Source: Comamonadaceae bacterium CG12_big_fil_rev_8_21_14_0_65_59_15
Lineage (GTDB): Bacteria > Pseudomonadota > Gammaproteobacteria > Burkholderiales > Burkholderiaceae_C
Assembly (NCBI GenBank): GCA_002786915.1
Contig: PCUV01000096.1
Span: 1-64,000, forward strand
Length of the DNA: 64,000 nt
Direction of reading: 5' to 3'
Part shown: piece by piece, positions 1 through 8,840 of the stretch
Layout: each line of letters begins with the position of its first letter
Numbering within the stretch: the stretch's first letter is position 1
Notes under the pieces: generated by a model
What the model saw: the letters and a program-made list of their open reading frames with translations, nothing else
Told to the model about the DNA's origin: nothing
The model's database searches: none
Position numbers and translations under genes: made by a program

Positions 1-98
1 TAGAAGAAAACAGGAGCCGAAGAAAATGCACGTTCATTCCGGCTGAAATCCGGCAGTTTCGGGTCGGCGGTCACAAAGGCGAAAGTCTGATTTCTTTT

Positions 99-149
99 AA
101 ATTAATTGAAATCTGACCCCAATTAATCCAATTAATCCCAATTAATCCT
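99..149. repeat. Direct repeat copy 1 plus AATTAATCC tandem repeat
   Basis: AAATTAATTGAAATCTGACC followed by CCAATTAA is present here and recurs in the same orientation, with one base change, near 789-820. It is followed by short tandem copies of CCAATTAAT. The two copies bracket the DUF4160/DUF2442 pair. The core TCTGACCCCAA is shared with palindromic repeats at 2391 and 53685. Bases 1-98 hold no gene I can support. Confidence 0.7.
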
Positions 150-642
<493 letters not shown>

Positions 643-788
643 AAGTATAGGCTAGTTCTCGTTACGGATGGTTTGACTCGACTGTGGACTTAGCGCTTTC
701 AGTGGCGACGCGTTGACAAAATTCACAATTGCCACGGATCACAGAGCCACTTACGCTTGAACAACATGGGAAAAAGGCGTATCTCGTG

Positions 789-820
789 AAAATTAATTGG
801 AATCTGACCCCAATTAACCC
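789..820. repeat. Direct repeat copy 2 flanking the DUF4160/DUF2442 pair
   Basis: AAATTAATTGGAATCTGACC then CCAATTAA matches the copy at 99-126 with one substitution, in the same orientation. Bases 643-859 contain no other feature I recognise. Confidence 0.7.
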
Positions 821-859
821 TGGTCGTCATGGGGCGATGAAAACCAGGGACTGCGAATC

Positions 860-1105
860 CTAAAAAAACTGCTTGGAGAAATTGGCCACCGCGATCGCAA
901 TCAGGGCACCCATCATCCACTTCAATAAATTCAAATCCGCTTTGATGGGGGAGAGTTCAATGTGTAAATCTTTTTTGGTCACCAGTTCAGACTCATCAAT
1001 CGCCGCGCGCATAGCCTCCGTTAGGCCCTCGGCCTGCTTTTCATCAAAGCCGGCCTCCTGCAACTTGCGGACGAATTTATGCGTGTCAAAGGTGATGGAA
1101 GTCAT
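860..1105 (-). CDS. Small DUF1640-like coiled-coil membrane protein
   Basis: The 81-residue product starts with ITFDTHKFVRKLQEAGF and continues with DEKQAEGLTEAM, which matches the N-terminal helix of DUF1640/CCDC90-like bacterial proteins. It is followed by a charged helix (VTKKDLHIEL) and ends in one hydrophobic segment (WMMGALIAIAVANF) that probably anchors it in the inner membrane. Many family members are longer in the coiled coil, so this is a short form. It stands alone, downstream of the porin terminator. A decayed relative lies at 3834-3989 on the other side of the porins. Function is unknown. Confidence 0.7.
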   Translation of the reverse strand: MTSITFDTHKFVRKLQEAGFDEKQAEGLTEAMRAAIDESELVTKKDLHIELSPIKADLNLLKWMMGALIAIAVANFSKQFF

Positions 1106-1154
1106 GGATGAGAGTTTAGCATTCGGTCATACTTTTGCGTCAAACGGTACCCAT

Positions 1155-1189
1155 GAAAAAACCCCGCCAAGTTGCCTGGGCGGGGTTTT
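1155..1189 (-). terminator. Rho-independent terminator of porin 1
   Basis: Reading the minus strand, AAAACCCCGCCC pairs with GGCGGGGTTTT around a short loop and is followed by a T run. It lies about 40 bases after the porin stop codon. Confidence 0.8.
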
Positions 1190-1226
1190 GAGTCTTCACC
1201 GTCAACTGGCTTGCGCCAGCGTTCGA

Positions 1227-2192
1227 TCAGAAGTTGTGGGTCAGCACAAATTCGTAGCCGGACTGATTCAGAGCAGCAGGGGCTGCAGCAGCACGGGCAG
1301 CAGTAGCGATAGCATTTTCACCGTCTTTACCGTAGTTGAACTCGAGCGAAGTACGCTTGCTCAGTTTGTACTGATAGCCCAGACCAAACTTGGAATGGTT
1401 ACGTACGCCATTGACTTCTGAACGGGCATAACCAAACTTGGCAACACCGCTACCCAAAGGCGCGGTCAACCCCAACAAGTAGCCCTTGCCATCACCCAGG
1501 CCAGCAGCCGTGCCATCGTCATAGGTGTTCATACCCAAGGAAACCTTTGCCACGCCGAAGTTGTAGGCACCGAACAAACTGACTTGAGAGACATCAGTAC
1601 CAACAGCGACACCACCCCTACCCCAGGCCAAACCGGCCGATACTGGGCCACCCGCATAGGTCAACCCAATATTGGTGATGTCAGACAAGCCCACAGTTTC
1701 CGACAGGCCGTGCGACACGCCAAACTTGACCGGGCCAAAGGCACCGTCGTAGCGCACAGAATTGGCAACGCGAACAAAGGCTCCAGTCGTACCCATACCA
1801 GCGGTGCGCAACTCAGCAACACCATCACCACCAAATGGGTCAACTGAGTTAGTGACTTCCAGAAAGCCAGAGTTGTATTGACGGCCAAAGTTGACTGCGC
1901 CAAAACCACCCGCCAAACCAACTTTGGAATAGCCATTGAAGTTAACACCCGTCAGCGCGCCGGTGTCGGCAGTAAAGCGCTGTTCAAAACCAAAAGTGGC
2001 CTTCATGCCGCCACCCAGGTCTTCAACACCAGTCATCGACCAACGGCTGCCATGCACGTCATTAAAACCAGCAGGCGAATCGCTGAGTTTTTGATAACCA
2101 ACGTTCACCTTGCCGGCGATGGTCACCGACGATTGGGCCATCACGGCACCAGAAGCGGCCAAGACGGCCAATGCGATTAGGGATTTTTTCAT
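1227..2192 (-). CDS. Gram-negative outer membrane porin (porin_4 type)
   Basis: A trimeric general diffusion porin is predicted: 321 residues with a clear signal peptide (MKKSLIALAVLAASGAVMAQ, cut after AQ), a first strand SSVTIAGKVNVGYQK, the family segment GSRWSMTGVEDLGGGMKATF, and a C-terminal strand ending in aromatic F (YEFVLTHNF). The start is the ATG at 2192, preceded by CTTGGAG on the minus strand; a longer in-frame reading begins upstream but would precede the signal peptide. A second porin gene lies upstream at 2554-3540 with a nearly identical signal peptide and leader, so the two are tandem paralogues. Each has its own terminator. Confidence 0.93.
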   Translation of the reverse strand: MKKSLIALAVLAASGAVMAQSSVTIAGKVNVGYQKLSDSPAGFNDVHGSRWSMTGVEDLGGGMKATFGFEQRFTADTGALTGVNFNGYSKVGLAGGFGAVNFGRQYNSGFLEVTNSVDPFGGDGVAELRTAGMGTTGAFVRVANSVRYDGAFGPVKFGVSHGLSETVGLSDITNIGLTYAGGPVSAGLAWGRGGVAVGTDVSQVSLFGAYNFGVAKVSLGMNTYDDGTAAGLGDGKGYLLGLTAPLGSGVAKFGYARSEVNGVRNHSKFGLGYQYKLSKRTSLEFNYGKDGENAIATAARAAAAPAALNQSGYEFVLTHNF

Positions 2193-2300
2193 GTGAAGTA
2201 TCTCCAAGGTTAAACAAAGGGCTCCGGAACTGACGATGCCAGAACCCCGGGCCAACCTCCTTGTTCAGGAAGCTAGGCACGATTGAAACAGATGTGGCAC
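2193..2300 (-). promoter_or_regulatory. Conserved porin 5' leader, copy 1
   Basis: The sequence upstream of this porin matches that upstream of the second porin over about 100 bases: CTCCAAGGTTAAACAAAGGG next to the start codon, then GGCCAACCTCC and a TTCAGGAAG block. Promoter boxes could not be assigned with confidence. Confidence 0.5.
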
Positions 2301-2390
2301 CCGCAAAGGCATTTACGCACCAAAAAAATCGAAGATCAGCCCGGTTCGTGGCAGTCTTGCAACAAATTGAAACAGTTGCCTTAACCTTGC

Positions 2391-2427
2391 GGGTCAGACC
2401 ACTCGCGCAGCGACGTGCTCTGACCCC
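2391..2427. repeat. GGGTCAGA/TCTGACCCC palindromic repeat
   Basis: GGGTCAGACCACTCGCG, then CAGCGACGTGCTCTGACCCC: the ends are inverted repeats of each other. The same unit occurs in tandem at 53685-53818. Its right half resembles the repeats at 99 and 789. Confidence 0.75.
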
Positions 2428-2484
2428 AACTGATTAAGGCTTGCCGGACAACCTCTGCGGCGGCCGCAACGGCTGCCACTTAAC

Positions 2485-2514
2485 GAAAAAAGCCGCCCGA
2501 AGGCGGCTTTTTTT
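2485..2514 (-). terminator. Rho-independent terminator of porin 2
   Basis: AAAAAGCCGCC pairs with GGCGGCTTTTT around a CGAA loop. Both sides are T-rich, so it could work in either direction, but only the minus-strand porin gene ends here (at 2554). Confidence 0.85.
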
Positions 2515-2553
2515 CTAAAAAAATCAGAGCCGGATAAACCGACCCATGATTCA

Positions 2554-3540
2554 TTAGAACTTGTGCTGGATACCGATCGCGTACAAATCTGCTGACGGGT
2601 CTGCGCCAACGGCGTTGTCGGTGCTGGAATGCACCAAACCACCGTACAAGAAGGTGCGCTTGGACAGCGTGTAAGCAGCGCCGAAGCCATAGCCACTGCG
2701 AGTCTGGCTACCAGCGGTAGCATTATCGGAAGACTTGGCGTAGCCAGCCGACAGGGTCAAAGCAGCGCTGACAGGGAAGTCAGCACCAATTTCCCATTCG
2801 GTTGCATCAGCACCACTGACGTTGCCCATGTTGCCGGCCTTGCCATAGGTCAACTTGGCCGTTGCCATACCAAAGTTATAGCTTGCAGCCAGAACCGTGT
2901 AATTAATGGAGCTGCCAGGTGCAGCGGCGTCTTCAGACTGATAACCAAACTGAGCAGCCAACGGGCCGCCTTCATAGGCCAGGCTCATGCTGGTCACCGC
3001 GGTGCCGGCAACGCCTTCATCCAAGCTGTAGCTGAGAGCACCGGTCACACCACCAAAAGAGGGGCTGGTGTAGCGGATGGTGTTACCAGGATTACCTTGG
3101 TAGCCCGTGGTCGTGAACACATTGTTAGCCGGAGCCAACGCGGAATTGAACACGGTAGCTGAAGCGCCAGCGATATCGTCAAACGCTGTCCAGGTCTTGC
3201 CAATATCAACCGCGCCGAAACCACCCTCAACACCCACTTGCGCAACGCGTGAGAACGCTTGGCCAGCCGTAGCAGTACCTGTATCAAGTTTGAAGCCTTG
3301 CTCCAGCTTGAAGTTGGCCTTCAAACCGCCACCCAGGTCTTCCGAACCCTTCAAGCCCCAACGTGAGCCATTCACGCCGCCACTGTCAACTTTGGTCGTG
3401 GAAGTTGTCGTGCCAGCACCGTTGTCGGTCTTGACGTTGCCAAACCAGATGTCGGCCAGGCCATAGACGGTAGCGGTAGATTGTGCAGAGGCGGCGCCTG
3501 CTGCGGCCAGAACGGCCAATGCGATTAGCGATTTTTTCAT
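2554..3540 (-). CDS. Gram-negative outer membrane porin (porin_4 type)
   Basis: This 328-residue porin has a signal peptide (MKKSLIALAVLAAAGAASAQ), first strand STATVYGLADIWFG, the family block GSRWGLKGSEDLGGGLKANF and a C-terminal strand ending IGIQHKF with the terminal phenylalanine used for outer-membrane assembly. The start is the ATG at 3540, preceded by CTTGGAG on the minus strand. It is paralogous to the next gene downstream, but their loops differ a lot, so they probably differ in solute preference. Each gene carries its own leader and terminator. Confidence 0.93.
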   Translation of the reverse strand: MKKSLIALAVLAAAGAASAQSTATVYGLADIWFGNVKTDNGAGTTTSTTKVDSGGVNGSRWGLKGSEDLGGGLKANFKLEQGFKLDTGTATAGQAFSRVAQVGVEGGFGAVDIGKTWTAFDDIAGASATVFNSALAPANNVFTTTGYQGNPGNTIRYTSPSFGGVTGALSYSLDEGVAGTAVTSMSLAYEGGPLAAQFGYQSEDAAAPGSSINYTVLAASYNFGMATAKLTYGKAGNMGNVSGADATEWEIGADFPVSAALTLSAGYAKSSDNATAGSQTRSGYGFGAAYTLSKRTFLYGGLVHSSTDNAVGADPSADLYAIGIQHKF

Positions 3541-3650
3541 AGTCAAATACTCCAAGGTTAAACAAAGGGTTCCGCTGCAAACGCGCCCCGGAACCCAGGG
3601 CCAACCTCCATGTTTCAGGAAGTTAGGGTCTATTGAACCAGATACAGGCG
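3541..3650 (-). promoter_or_regulatory. Conserved porin 5' leader, copy 2, with hairpin
   Basis: This leader matches that of porin 1 (CTCCAAGGTTAAACAAAGGG, GGCCAACCTCC, TTCAGGAAG). It contains an 8-base perfect inverted repeat, GGGTTCCG at 3567-3574 and CGGAACCC at 3589-3596, close to the ribosome binding site. Translational or small-RNA control is possible but not shown. Confidence 0.5.
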
Positions 3651-3833
3651 GTACAAACCCTTGGGCAGGCCTTAAACTTTGTAAAGCTTGGGTGAAGAGT
3701 TGTGGACATGCAACAAATAGGGGGGGGAAGGGGGACGTTACCCTTTTAATCTTAGCCGTGCGGCTGTTCTTCCGTGGCCCCTCCTGACGAGCCACCGCGC
3801 TTTCGCTAACCCAATGGCTTAGTATGACGCCGC

Positions 3834-3989
3834 ATGACCGCCATCACCCTTGACACTTTGAACCACATCGAGCAGCTTGAGGCGTCAGGCATACCTGCGG
3901 CTCAGGCCGAGGCGTTTGTCAATGCCCGGCGGGAGATACTGGCTGATGGGCATTTTTCTTTCCAACTTCTGGTTTTGATGATGCGCTGA
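3834..3989 (+). pseudogene. Remnant of a DUF1640-like gene
   Basis: A 51-codon reading frame begins MTAITLDTLNHIEQLEASGI and continues PAAQAEAFVNARREIL, which aligns with the N-terminal helix of the DUF1640-like protein at 860-1105. The similarity then stops abruptly (FSFQLLVLMMR), so the coiled coil and membrane anchor are missing. It most likely represents the 5' end of a truncated gene. Bases 3990-4148 downstream contain no complete gene; a short open stretch ending DPF at about 4138 could be the tail of another lost gene. Confidence 0.45.
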
Positions 3990-4148
3990 AACTTTTCTGT
4001 GTGCGACGCCAATATCGTTGCTGCCGTCGGCCTGAGCGGGTGCGCCGTGCGGTACAGCGAAGACATACAGGATGGACTCACGGTTAAGTTGCCTGGCTTT
4101 GCGGGTGGCAATACCTTGACTATTCGGGATCCGTTTTGAGCGAGCGTT

Positions 4149-5954
4149 ATGCTCCCCATCATGCAACACGCGTTTAACCAACCCTTGCCCACGGTAACCC
4201 CAGCTACCCCCCTTACTTGCGCGACTCATCAGCGTCGTTTGCCCCGCCTCAAAGGCCGCCACCCCGACGCGCAGGCGCTGGCCGACGTGCGCGCGCTCAT
4301 CGGCACGGCCCCACCCGACGGCCCTGCGCGCGATTTGCTGATTGAGCACCTGCACCTGCTCAACGATCATTTCAACGCCCTGTTTGAACGTCACCTGGTT
4401 GCGCTGGCCTTTGAAATGCGCTTGTCCGTGGCCGAGGTCTATGAGGTGGCCAGTTTCTACCACCACTTTGACATCTTGCGTGACGATGAGGTGGCCCCCC
4501 GGCTGACGGTGCGGGTGTGCGACAGCATCAGCTGTGCCATGGTGGGTGGCAAGGCCCTATGCAACCAGCTGGATGGCACGTTGCCCGACCGCGTGCGCGT
4601 GGTGGCTGCGCCGTGCATGGGCCGCTGCGAGCAGGCTCCAGCGGCGCTGGTGGGGCAGCAAGCGGTGGTGCAGGCCACGCCCCAAGCGGTGCAGCAGGCG
4701 GTGCAGCAGGCGGTGCAAGAGGCTTTGGGTGGTCCTGAAAAGTTTATGGAAAATAGGTCTCTAGCCCTTGAAATACAAGGGCTTGAAGCTATTGAATTTG
4801 TATCATACAAGGACTACCGTGCCCAGGGTGGCTACGCGCTGGCTGCTGCGGTAGTCAATGGCGAAGAGACGGCGGACGCGGTGCTGGTCGCGCTGGAGCG
4901 CGCCCACCTGCGCGGCTTGGGTGGCGCGGGTTTTCCCACCGCGCGCAAGTGGCGTACGCTGCTGGCGCACCCGGCGCCCAAGATGCTGGCGGTCAACCTG
5001 GACGAAGGCGAGCCCGGCACGTTTAAGGATCGCTATTACCTGGAGCGCGACCCGCACCGGTTTTTAGAGGGCATGCTGATCGCCGCGCAAGTGGCTGGCA
5101 CCGAGGCCTGCTACATCTACCTGCGTGACGAATACCCCGAGCTGCGCACCATGCTCACAAGCGAAATTGAAGCGTTGCAAGACGACCCGCCGTGCCCGTT
5201 GCCGCGCATCGTGCTGCGTCGTGGCGCGGGGGCCTACATTTGCGGTGAAGGCTCGGCCATGCTGGAGAGCATCGAAGGCAAACGTGGTGAGCCGCGCTTG
5301 CGCCCGCCGCACTTGGCAGACAAGGGCCTGTTTGGCTTGCCCACGTTGGTGCAGAACTTTGAGACGCTGTACTGGATTCGCGACATTCTGGACAAGGGTG
5401 CCAACTGGTTTGAACACCTAGGCGTGCACGGCTATGGTGGCTTGCATAGCTACAGCGTCAGCGGCCGGGTACGCCTGCCGGGCATGAAGCTGGCCCCGGC
5501 GGGCATCAGCGTGCGTGAGTTGATCGACAACTATTGCGGCGGCATGGCGGATGGCCATGAGTTGTATGCCTATCTGCCTGGCGGTGCCTCTGGTGGCATC
5601 TTGCCGGCTAGCCTGGCGCACATTCCCATGGACTTTGATTCGCTGCAAGCGTATGGCTGTTTCATGGGCTCAGCTGCGGTGATCGTGCTCAGCCAGCACG
5701 ACCGCGCGCGCGACGCCGCACTCAACGCGCTGGAATTTTTTGCGTCTGAGAGCTGCGGCCAGTGCACGCCGTGCCGCGTGGGCACGGTGCGTGCGGTGCA
5801 GTTGATGCGCGCACCGGTGTGGGACAACGCCGCGCTGGATGATTTGAATGAAGTGATGGCCGAGGGCTCGATCTGCGGGCTGGGGCAAGCCGCGCCGCAT
5901 CCGATTCGCTGTGTGCAGCGCTACTTTGCGCATGAGATTGGCGGTGCGGCATGA
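4149..5954 (+). CDS. fdsB: NAD-dependent formate dehydrogenase, fused gamma-beta subunit (FdsG-FdsB, NuoE-NuoF type)
   Basis: The 601-residue protein joins two diaphorase subunits. Residues 30-165 are NuoE/FdsG-like, with [2Fe-2S] ligands C124, C129, C156 and C160. Residues 225-600 are NuoF/FdsB-like: GLGGAGFPTARKW and GAGAYICGEGSAML for FMN and NADH, and C536, C539, C542 and C576 for a [4Fe-4S] cluster. It passes electrons from formate to NAD+. In the Cupriavidus-type enzyme, gamma and beta are separate proteins; HoxF-type diaphorases are fused like this one. The linker (about 168-222) is an AVQQ repeat followed by a stretch encoded by a dispersed genomic repeat. The gene overlaps fdsA by 4 bases. 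An in-frame ATG at 4161 is an alternative start. Confidence 0.9.
   Translation: MLPIMQHAFNQPLPTVTPATPLTCATHQRRLPRLKGRHPDAQALADVRALIGTAPPDGPARDLLIEHLHLLNDHFNALFERHLVALAFEMRLSVAEVYEVASFYHHFDILRDDEVAPRLTVRVCDSISCAMVGGKALCNQLDGTLPDRVRVVAAPCMGRCEQAPAALVGQQAVVQATPQAVQQAVQQAVQEALGGPEKFMENRSLALEIQGLEAIEFVSYKDYRAQGGYALAAAVVNGEETADAVLVALERAHLRGLGGAGFPTARKWRTLLAHPAPKMLAVNLDEGEPGTFKDRYYLERDPHRFLEGMLIAAQVAGTEACYIYLRDEYPELRTMLTSEIEALQDDPPCPLPRIVLRRGAGAYICGEGSAMLESIEGKRGEPRLRPPHLADKGLFGLPTLVQNFETLYWIRDILDKGANWFEHLGVHGYGGLHSYSVSGRVRLPGMKLAPAGISVRELIDNYCGGMADGHELYAYLPGGASGGILPASLAHIPMDFDSLQAYGCFMGSAAVIVLSQHDRARDAALNALEFFASESCGQCTPCRVGTVRAVQLMRAPVWDNAALDDLNEVMAEGSICGLGQAAPHPIRCVQRYFAHEIGGAA
4750..4805. repeat. 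Dispersed comamonad-type repeat inside fdsB
   Basis: On the minus strand the stretch reads AATTCAATAGCTTCAAGCCC, then TTGTATTTCAAGGGCTAGAG and ACCTATTTT. It matches intergenic copies at 10702, 32881 and 38710. It is in frame and encodes part of the linker between the two enzyme domains. Confidence 0.65.
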
Positions 5955-8779
5955 GCGGCGTGACGATCGAGCTGGACGGCAGAAAAATTCACGCCCCGGT
6001 GGGCAGCAGCATTCTGCAAGCGGCAGCCAATGCAGGCGTGGATATTCCCCACCTGTGCACCTGCGACGGCCTGCGCACCGAGGGCAACTGCCGCAGTTGC
6101 CTGGTCGAAGTGCAGGGCGAGCGCGCTTTGGTTGCCAGTTGCAGCCGCAGCGTCAAGCCAGGCATGGTGGTGCAGGTGAACAGCCCGCGCGCCGTCAAGA
6201 ACCGTGCCCTTGTGCTGGAGTTGATGCTCTCTGAGCTGCCAGCAGTGGCTGAAAGCGGCGGCCAAGACAGTGTGCAAAACGGCGCGCAAGGCAGCTTGCC
6301 TTACGGCGAACTCAGTGCCGCTGCGGCCCAAGCCGGTGTGTCGGTGCGCCGGGCGTTCAAAGCGCAGCGCGCCAGCGCTGCTCACGCGCATGACGCATCG
6401 CACCCCGCCATGCTGGTGAACCTGGACGCCTGCATCCAGTGCACCCGCTGCGCGCGCGCCTGCCGCGAATCACAGGTCAACGGTGTCATTGGGCTGGCAG
6501 GGCGGGGGGCTGACACGCACATCGTATTTGACCTGGGTGACGCCATGGGCAGCAGCAGCTGCGTGGGCTGTGGCGAATGCGTGCAGGTCTGCCCCACCGG
6601 TGCCATCAGCGCCCGGCCGTTGGTGGCGTTGTCTTCCGATGCGCCGCCCGCACCAGACAAAACAGTCGATTCGGTCTGCCCCTATTGCGGTGTGGGCTGC
6701 TTGCTGACCTACAAGGTCAAAGGCAACCAGATCATTGGCGTGGACGGGCGCGACGGCCCGGCCAACCAGGGGCGTTTGTGCGTCAAGGGGCGCTATGGTT
6801 TTGATTACATCGGGCACCCGCAGCGCCTGACGCAGCCGCTGATTCGCCGCACCGACGTGCCCAAGGATGTGAACGTGTCGCGCGCCCCCGAAGACTGGGC
6901 GCAAGTCTTCAGGCCTGCCAGCTGGGACGAGGCGCTGGACGTGGCCGCAGGTGGCTTGACGGCGCTGCGCGATGCCCACGGCCCCAGGGCGCTGGCCGGT
7001 TTTGGCAGCGCCAAGGGCAGCAACGAAGAAGCCTATTTGTTCCAGAAACTGGTGCGCACTGGCTTTGGTTCCAACAACGTGGACCACTGCACCCGCCTGT
7101 GCCACGCCAGCAGCGTGGCCGCGTTGCTCGAAGGCCTGGGTTCGGGCTCGGTCAGCAACCAGATCAACGACGTGGCGCACGCTGATTTTTGCCTGGTGAT
7201 CGGTTCCAACACCGCCGGCAACCACCCGGTAGCGGCCACCTGGATCAAAAACGCCACGCAACGCGGCTTGCAGCTGGTGGTGGCCGACCCGCGTGGCACA
7301 GATATGGACCAGCACGCCTGGCGCACGCTGCGCTTCAAGCCTGATACCGACGTGGCCGTCATCAACGCCATGCTCTACACCGTGTTTGACGAGGACCTGA
7401 TGGCGCACGACTTCATCGCCAAGCGGGTGGACAACGTGGCGGCGGTGCGCGCGGCCGTGCAAGCCTTCAGCCCCGAGGCCATGGCCCCGGTGTGCGGCGT
7501 GTCGGCAGCCACCTTGCGCGAGGTGGCACGCGCCTATGCCAACGCCAAATCAGCCATGATCTTCTGGGGCATGGGCGTGAGCCAGCACACCCACGGCACC
7601 GACAACGTGCGCGCCCTGATTGCGCTGTGCATGGTGTGCGGCCAGATCGGCAAACCTGGCAGTGGGCTGCACCCGCTGCGCGGCCAGAACAACGTGCAAG
7701 GTGCCAGCGATGCCGGCCTGCTGCCCATGATGTTCCCCAACTACCAGCGTGTGAGCGACGCGCAGGCACACGCCTGGTTTGAGTCATTCTGGGGCACGCC
7801 GCTGGACAAAGCGCCCGGCCTGACGGTGGTGGAGATCATGGACAAGGCACTCGCGCCCGACACCGACCCGCACAAGGTACGCGGCATGGTCATCCAGGGC
7901 GAAAACCCCGCCATGAGCGACCCCGACCTGAACCACGCCCGACAGGCTCTCTCAAGCTTGAACCATCTGGTGGTGCAAGACATCTTTTTGACCGAAACCG
8001 CGTGGCTGGCCGACGTGGTGCTGCCCGCCACCGCCTGGCCCGAAAAGACCGGCACGGTGAGCAACACCGACCGCATGATCCAGATGGGCCGCCAGGCGGT
8101 GGATCCACCCGGCGACGCACGGGCTGATTTGTGGATCATCCAGCAGATCGCCCAGCGCATGGGGCTGAACTGGCACTACAGCGGCGCGCACCACGGCGTG
8201 GCGCAGGTGTATGAAGAAATGCGCCAGACCATGCCCGCGGTGCTGGGCGGCGTGTCGTGGCAGCGCCTGCAAGAGGAAAGCAGCGTCACCTACCCCTGCC
8301 CGCGTGCCGATGATCCCGGCCAACCCACGGTGTTCATCGACCGCTTTTCCACGCCCAATGGCCGCGCGCAGCTGGTGCCCACCACCCTGAGCGCCGAGCA
8401 TGAGCAGCCCGACCCCGACTACCCTCTGGTGCTGATCACCGGTCGCCTGCTGGAGCACTGGCACACCGGCAGCATGACGCGGCGCAGCCAGGTGCTCGAC
8501 GCGCTGGAGCCCACCGCCACAGCCAGCGTGAACGCGCGCGAGCTGGTGCGCCTGGGTGCTGCCGCCGGTGACACCGTGCGCCTGCGCACCCGCCGTGGCC
8601 AGCTGGAGGTGACGCTGCGCCTTGACGACGGCACGCCCGACGGCGCGGTGTTCATGCCGTTCGCGTTTGTCGAGGCCGCCGCCAACTTGCTGACCAACCC
8701 GCTGCTGGACCCGGTGGCCAAGATACCGGCGTTCAAATACTGCGCGGTGGCGCTGGAGGCCGTGGTGCACACGCCATGA
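5951..8779 (+). CDS. fdsA: NAD-dependent formate dehydrogenase, molybdopterin alpha subunit
   Basis: The 942-residue catalytic subunit oxidises formate to CO2. In order it has a [2Fe-2S] domain (CDGLRTEGNCRSC), a bacterial ferredoxin-like region with CIQCTRCARAC and CVGCGECVQVCP, a [4Fe-4S] motif CPYCGVGC at the start of the bis-MGD domain, and the active-site segment NVDHCTRLCHASS, where C384 is the predicted molybdenum or tungsten ligand in place of selenocysteine. The C-terminal molydopterin-dinucleotide domain (LVLITGRLLEHWHTGSMTRR) is complete. It starts in an ATGA overlap with the fused fdsGB gene. The usual downstream accessory genes (fdsC/fdhD-like sulfurtransferase, fdsD) are not here, so they must lie elsewhere or be absent. 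Confidence 0.94.
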   Translation: MSGVTIELDGRKIHAPVGSSILQAAANAGVDIPHLCTCDGLRTEGNCRSCLVEVQGERALVASCSRSVKPGMVVQVNSPRAVKNRALVLELMLSELPAVAESGGQDSVQNGAQGSLPYGELSAAAAQAGVSVRRAFKAQRASAAHAHDASHPAMLVNLDACIQCTRCARACRESQVNGVIGLAGRGADTHIVFDLGDAMGSSSCVGCGECVQVCPTGAISARPLVALSSDAPPAPDKTVDSVCPYCGVGCLLTYKVKGNQIIGVDGRDGPANQGRLCVKGRYGFDYIGHPQRLTQPLIRRTDVPKDVNVSRAPEDWAQVFRPASWDEALDVAAGGLTALRDAHGPRALAGFGSAKGSNEEAYLFQKLVRTGFGSNNVDHCTRLCHASSVAALLEGLGSGSVSNQINDVAHADFCLVIGSNTAGNHPVAATWIKNATQRGLQLVVADPRGTDMDQHAWRTLRFKPDTDVAVINAMLYTVFDEDLMAHDFIAKRVDNVAAVRAAVQAFSPEAMAPVCGVSAATLREVARAYANAKSAMIFWGMGVSQHTHGTDNVRALIALCMVCGQIGKPGSGLHPLRGQNNVQGASDAGLLPMMFPNYQRVSDAQAHAWFESFWGTPLDKAPGLTVVEIMDKALAPDTDPHKVRGMVIQGENPAMSDPDLNHARQALSSLNHLVVQDIFLTETAWLADVVLPATAWPEKTGTVSNTDRMIQMGRQAVDPPGDARADLWIIQQIAQRMGLNWHYSGAHHGVAQVYEEMRQTMPAVLGGVSWQRLQEESSVTYPCPRADDPGQPTVFIDRFSTPNGRAQLVPTTLSAEHEQPDPDYPLVLITGRLLEHWHTGSMTRRSQVLDALEPTATASVNARELVRLGAAAGDTVRLRTRRGQLEVTLRLDDGTPDGAVFMPFAFVEAAANLLTNPLLDPVAKIPAFKYCAVALEAVVHTP

Positions 8780-8840
8780 ATCCCGAGCATCGAGCCTCAT
8801 CGTGCCGCGTCTGCTGGCACGCGGCTCCTAAGGCTGGCGC

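Noticed and set aside
1-98. Possible end of an upstream gene at the window edge
   Set aside because: Too short to assign; only a TAG at base 1 and no recognisable peptide.
723-920. 65-codon frame on the minus strand
   Set aside because: It runs over the direct repeat and the end of the DUF1640-like gene and shows no family pattern.
3885-4466. Minus-strand frame across the start of fdsGB
   Set aside because: Shadow of the NuoE-like domain with no ribosome binding site or homology.
6470-7462. Long open frame antisense to fdsA
   Set aside because: It is a shadow of a high-GC gene with clear domains; its translation has no family features and is His/Arg-rich as expected for an antisense frame.
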